Source of the DNA: an uncultured Candidatus Saccharibacteria bacterium
GTDB lineage: Bacteria > Patescibacteria > Saccharimonadia > Saccharimonadales > UBA6022
Direction of reading: 5' to 3'
Length of the DNA stretch: 31,080 nucleotides
NCBI GenBank assembly: GCA_946887425.1
Contig: CAMPKW010000005.1
Coordinates: 1 to 31,080 of the forward strand
In this document: positions 30,132 to 31,080 of the stretch, in pieces
Numbering within the stretch: the first letter of the stretch is position 1
Layout: every line of letters begins with the position of its first letter
Notes under the pieces: generated by a model
Databases searched by the model: none
The model's input: only the letters and a program-made list of their open reading frames with translations
What the model was told of the DNA's origin: nothing
Program-made: the position numbers and the translations under genes

Positions 30132-30230
30132 GTATATCTCTCCTGATGTCATCAGGCTGGATTTGGCACCTTGTATTTCTACAGGTTGCCGGCGAGTCAG
30201 CGGGCCAGTCCCTCGTCGCGCTCTTGATAT
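30132..30230 (-). promoter_or_regulatory. SAM-I (S-box) riboswitch aptamer upstream of metK
   Basis: On the minus strand the S-box core is clear. AUAUCAAGAG (30221-30230) opens P1, then come GAGGGACUGGCCC, GCCGGCAACC (P2/kink region), and a P3 hairpin CCUGUA-GAAA-UACAAGG. AAGGUGCCAAAUCCAGCC follows, then a P4 hairpin CCUGAU-GAC-AUCAGG (30142-30156), and AGAGAUAU closes P1. SAM binding should stabilise P1 and turn metK off. Confidence 0.93.
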
Positions 30231-30248
30231 TTAGTTTGTTACTCTTTT

Positions 30249-30276
30249 AGTGTACCACACCTAGCAACGAAGGTAA
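30249..30276 (-). promoter_or_regulatory. Promoter of the riboswitch-metK transcript
   Basis: On the minus strand TTACCT (30271-30276), a 16-base spacer and TACACT (30249-30254), with predicted start near 30242, just before the aptamer. Confidence 0.45.
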
Positions 30277-30292
30277 TCAGCGAATGTATCAC

Positions 30293-30321
30293 TTGACCAC
30301 ACTACCGACTAATCATATAGT
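30293..30321 (+). promoter_or_regulatory. Promoter of the wHTH-Nudix gene
   Basis: TTGACC (30293-30298), a 17-base spacer and TATAGT (30316-30321), 9 bases before the ATG; near-leaderless. It is divergent from the metK promoter. Confidence 0.6.
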
Positions 30322-30330
30322 TACTCACAC

Positions 30331-31023
30331 ATGGACTTGCCTTCACTTCAGAACCACATCATTTCTCGTCTAAAAAACGCTGATTCGTTACGATACAGTG
30401 AGATGAAGCCAGATGATACTCCGAATGACCTTTACAACTACCACCTAAAGTCCCTTCTCCAAAAAAAGCTAGTCGAAAAAACAGACTCCGGCTACCGACT
30501 CACCAGTGAAGGCCAACGCCATGTGGCGGATGTTTATCATACAAGCGACCAGGCTAACCGCCTATTCAAAATAAACGTCATTACAATTGTCTCTCGCCAA
30601 ACAGACAATGGAATCGAAATCCTAAGCCAAGTACGCAACAGCCAGCCGTCTTTTGGCAAGGTTGGCGTCATGGGCGGAACGATCGTTAAAGGCGAACCTC
30701 TCCTTGAGGCCGCAACACGCAAACTCCAGGAAGAAACAGGGCTTACCGCCACCTTCCGTCTCGTTGGTCACGAACGAAGGATCATGTACAAAAATGGCCA
30801 ACTCTTCTCCGATGTCCTCTTCCCCATCTGCTACGCAGACACGCACGCCGGCACGTTATCCGATACAGACTATGGGCACAACTTCTGGGCACCTATAGCC
30901 GATGCAATCTTGAACGAAAGCGACCCCCACGACTCAATCGCAAGCATCACGACTGTTCTCGACGCTGTTCAGACAAAGAAAATCACATCCCTACCGCTTT
31001 ACTACGTTGTGTCAACTCAATAA
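30331..31023 (+). CDS. Winged-helix protein with C-terminal Nudix hydrolase domain
   Basis: A 230-aa protein. Residues about 1-70 form a winged-helix domain (SLQNHIISRLKNADSLRYSE, then LYNYHLKSLLQKKLVEKTDS and GYRLTSEGQRHV), as in PadR/ArsR-type or replication-initiator wHTHs. Residues about 80-225 are a Nudix domain. Its box reads GTIVKGEPLLEAATRKLQEE followed by TGL and fits GX5EX7REUXEEXGU, except that the Glu of R-E-U is Lys (R-K-L). The main metal-binding EE is kept. Similar fusions (NrtR type) sense ADP-ribose-type nucleotides and regulate NAD genes, but NrtR has its HTH at the C-terminus. It could be an active hydrolase or a nucleotide-sensing regulator. Confidence 0.8.
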   Translation: MDLPSLQNHIISRLKNADSLRYSEMKPDDTPNDLYNYHLKSLLQKKLVEKTDSGYRLTSEGQRHVADVYHTSDQANRLFKINVITIVSRQTDNGIEILSQVRNSQPSFGKVGVMGGTIVKGEPLLEAATRKLQEETGLTATFRLVGHERRIMYKNGQLFSDVLFPICYADTHAGTLSDTDYGHNFWAPIADAILNESDPHDSIASITTVLDAVQTKKITSLPLYYVVSTQ

Positions 31024-31054
31024 AGATTATAATACAATATTTCTCTTATATTTT

Positions 31055-31080
31055 AAGTGAGCAATCGCTCACTTTTTTAT
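31055..31080 (+). terminator. Strong intrinsic terminator of the Nudix gene
   Basis: GTGAGC-AATC-GCTCAC (31057-31072), extended by two A-T pairs, followed by six T. It lies 32 bases after the stop codon. Confidence 0.9.

Overview
The window looks like a chromosomal segment of a Candidatus Saccharibacteria (TM7)-type member of the Candidate Phyla Radiation. This is an inference from gene content. There is a compact division and wall cluster, a minimal FtsL and FtsQ, a short MetK, and a TopA with topoisomerase C-terminal repeats and a Lys-rich tail. There is also a pilin, a VirB4/TraD-like membrane ATPase, and a sigma-region-4/HARE-HTH regulator. UGA is used as a stop codon, for example at the ends of the genes finishing at 6590 and 12060, so the standard code applies. 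No rRNA, tRNA, CRISPR array or insertion sequence was seen.

Layout. Positions 1-2371 (minus) hold a small membrane protein with an operator over its promoter, a ZIP metal transporter and a DUF475/TerC-like membrane protein. A promoter-stem-terminator unit at about 2418-2600 (minus) looks like an unassigned small RNA. Positions 2723-6121 (plus) carry dprA and topA. Next come a small orphan gene (6219-6590), the sigma4-HARE regulator (6887-7945), a 908-aa secretion-type ATPase (7990-10716) and a type IV pilin-like protein (10754-11656). After a possible small RNA or leader come two small accessory genes, the second a three-TM protein resembling Pycsar-type effectors in layout. Positions 12666-13912 are AT-rich and nearly gene-free, with palindromes, a decayed minus-strand gene fragment and a 25-bp direct repeat.

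Positions 13913-22180 (minus) form the division/wall (dcw) cluster, in transcription order mraZ, a structured element, rsmH, a 23-codon ORF, ftsL, ftsI, mraY, ftsW, murG, ftsQ. These genes make and flip lipid II and build the septal wall. MraZ very probably represses its own promoter through three 10-bp-spaced repeats. Positions 22438-26609 (minus) encode a small membrane protein, a YvcK/CofD protein, a GH1 beta-glycosidase and a Pif1-like helicase. The helicase is divergent from pheA (26647-27462, plus). Positions 27459-29034 (minus) encode a two-gene unit whose second product resembles KwaB/DUF4868 of the Kiwa anti-phage system. metK (29088-30059, minus) lies behind a clear SAM-I riboswitch, and a wHTH-Nudix gene with its terminator ends the window.

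A recurring signal is the placement of -10 elements, often extended (TGnTAnnnT), only 6-14 nt before the start codon of the first gene of a transcript. Genes inside operons instead have good Shine-Dalgarno sites. This suggests widespread leaderless or near-leaderless mRNAs. The least explained items are the structured element between mraZ and rsmH, the small RNA near 2.5 kb, the 23-codon ORF in the dcw cluster, and the KwaB-like pair.
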